From NCBI GenBank assembly GCA_963662175.1, contig OY759217.1, positions 12,774,562 through 12,838,561 of the forward strand: a stretch of DNA of 64,000 nucleotides. The letters are read 5' to 3'. The DNA is from Aradus depressus (taxonomy: Eukaryota > Arthropoda > Insecta > Hemiptera > Aradidae). Positions 62,571 to 64,000 of this stretch are shown here, one piece after another. Within the stretch, counting starts at the first letter, position 1. Every line of letters starts with the position of its first letter. The position numbers were made by a program, and so were the translations under genes. The notes below the pieces were generated by a model, which was given only the letters and a program-made list of their open reading frames with translations, was not told where the DNA came from and did no database searches.

Positions 62571-64000
62571 TAAAGGGACCCCTAAGCCTGTATTTAATAA
62601 ACCTGTGTGAAGATATAGGTAGGGCAGGTTGGTTGAATGAGGAGAGTCGAGTGGAAGAGATGAAATACTCTGTGAATAGCTGGGAACCAACACATGTCCT
62701 CTGGTCTCAAGTCTAGCAGGGTCTCCGGACAACACTTTTCTGTAGGGTACACACAAAAATTGAATTATATCCATACACATCAAACATCTTCTGATAATGA
62801 TTGTGACACAATGTGTTATGTTCAATTCAAGATGACAATGAGATAGGGCCGCACCGCACTCTTCAGGAGGGACAGCATATTTTAGAAGTGCTCCTAGACA
62901 TTAAAGTAATACATGCCTCACTCTACCCAGTAAGAAGCTGGTCAGGTTCGAAAACTAAGATGCCGTAAATTTTTGATGATAAGGAATTCTCAGGTACGCA
63001 GACTTCATTTTGGAGGTAGCGACAAGATTCAGAACTGGGCTGCGGAATATTTATTTGACATTGGGGAACCTCTGGCACACCGTTGTCAGAACCCCTGGCT
63101 TCTTCAGGATACCATCCTTCGACCGAATGTGTATATTTTGAAATTGTGTATAGTGCCACTTGCGCCGAAATAAATAAAGGTGTTGGCTGTCTACACGACT
63201 ATTTTTGCGATAACAGAGACGTCGGGTCGAATTCTTTTATTTACAAAAATATAAAAAATAAAAATTTATGGCTGTGGCCGGCTGGGAGCGACCACCAGCG
63301 ACGATCGGCGGTATTCCCCAGCCAACATTTGTGCTCTATGGCATGACGAGAAAGCTCATGAGGAAGGGGGGGGGGGCGCTGACAGGTTGTACTATAGTGG
63401 TACGATTGATGCTCCTTCCGCTCGCCCACCTGATCAGCCTAACCTCATTCCTGATACGTGAACACCGTTCTCTCTTCCTGTCTACTGTTTTTAGGAAGAG
63501 TAAAGCATTAACTGGTAATATTCATTAATTTTCAATTAAGATATATAATTAATAACTACGTATTTTCATTCAATCGGTGTTCAGCCGTTAACGATAGCTT
63601 CTAAAAAATTTTAAATATTTGAATAGAAAAATCTCAATTTTGACGCTTAGCACTTTTCTTATCTTGAGATTTCTTGTGTTGGGATTTGAATCTGGGATCT
63701 CCAGATTACGAAGCGGGTGAATTTCGGGCCTGATATATCCATCCTTATTCAGAATGGCCAACCTCCTAATTAATAGACGACCGAACTAAATGTTAAAGAA
63801 GGGTTTAGTGGGCAAGGATACAAGGGCAAAGACTTGAGTCCTACAGTTGTATTTACCCTTGAGGGCAGAGAGGGGTAATTGGGACAAACAGACAAGACAG
63901 GGGGCAAACAGTGGGTAGAGGTAAACATACCCTCCCACATACCAGTTTTTTGGCGGGACTCAACAGTCCCAACCCCGCCAGAACTGAGTCAATACACCTC
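62571..64000. other. Unique sequence to window end
   Basis: Less AT-rich than average. Frames at 62973-63173 (plus) and 63083-63346 (plus) have ordinary composition but overlap each other and minus frames, and show no motif. GGGATTTGAATCTGGGATC near 63687 is B-box-like. G11 at 63366-63376. No gene can be called. Confidence 0.4.

Noticed and set aside
62923..63528. Four overlapping frames near the window end
   Set aside because: They overlap on both strands with no motif or codon preference to choose one.

Overview
The window looks like a eukaryotic, arthropod-type nuclear genome (most likely insect; no species assigned). It is AT-rich and full of transposon fossils, short-intron-style splice signals, tRNA-derived SINEs, microsatellites and long homopolymer runs. 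There are no operons, no bacterial-style genes and no intact host gene that I can recognise. Everything below was read by eye from the sequence; no database search was possible.

Layout. 1-6396 is a head-to-tail array of three Helitron-type rolling-circle elements. Each is built of an internal ~143-bp minisatellite and a 33/66-bp minisatellite that stays open in one frame. 6.4-9.9 kb holds fold-back repeats, a 180-182-bp tandem duplication, a SINE and hammerhead-like motifs. 9.9-10.5 kb is a small hAT element with exact 8-bp target-site duplications (TSDs). 11.48-11.59 kb has one possible host exon. 12-17.4 kb is layered: a SINE inside a repeat, a short Helitron split by a 1.74-kb TIR transposon carrying a broken DUF7869-type transposase gene, a small MITE, and dead Jockey-type LINE pieces. 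17.7-22.2 kb has fold-back elements with hammerhead-like motifs and a pogo/Tigger-type MITE. 22-36.9 kb is a mix of SINEs, a very common dispersed repeat (called here the ATACATTCATT repeat), several minisatellites (71 bp, 20 bp, 90 bp) and three direct copies of a ~0.6-kb repeat (called repeat X). 37-38.2 kb is empty AT-rich DNA, followed by a short GC-rich patch. 38.8-48.3 kb has two 5'-truncated Jockey insertions with exact 11-bp TSDs, five fold-back elements including a perfect 133-bp-arm palindrome, a hAT element with a BED finger, and a hAT copy with exact TSDs. 48.5-53.8 kb has a hAT-type MITE inserted in repeat X, a dead Tigger-type element, a near-identical second hAT copy and another dead Jockey. 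54-64 kb has SINEs (two with exact TSDs), poly-G tracts, a 1-kb hAT element with exact TSDs and about 1.5 kb of unique sequence.

How the parts relate. The autonomous machinery is nearly all dead: transposase and reverse-transcriptase genes are truncated, frameshifted or stopped. What remains conserved are the cis-acting ends: Helitron 3' hairpin plus CTAG, hAT TIRs, SINE Pol III boxes, and hammerhead-like cores next to palindromes. The most interesting structural signals are the Helitron tandem array with junctions exact to the base, and a recurring hammerhead-like motif. In that motif, across several unrelated-looking repeat families, the GAA is followed by a perfect palindrome and then a pyrimidine (C in most copies).
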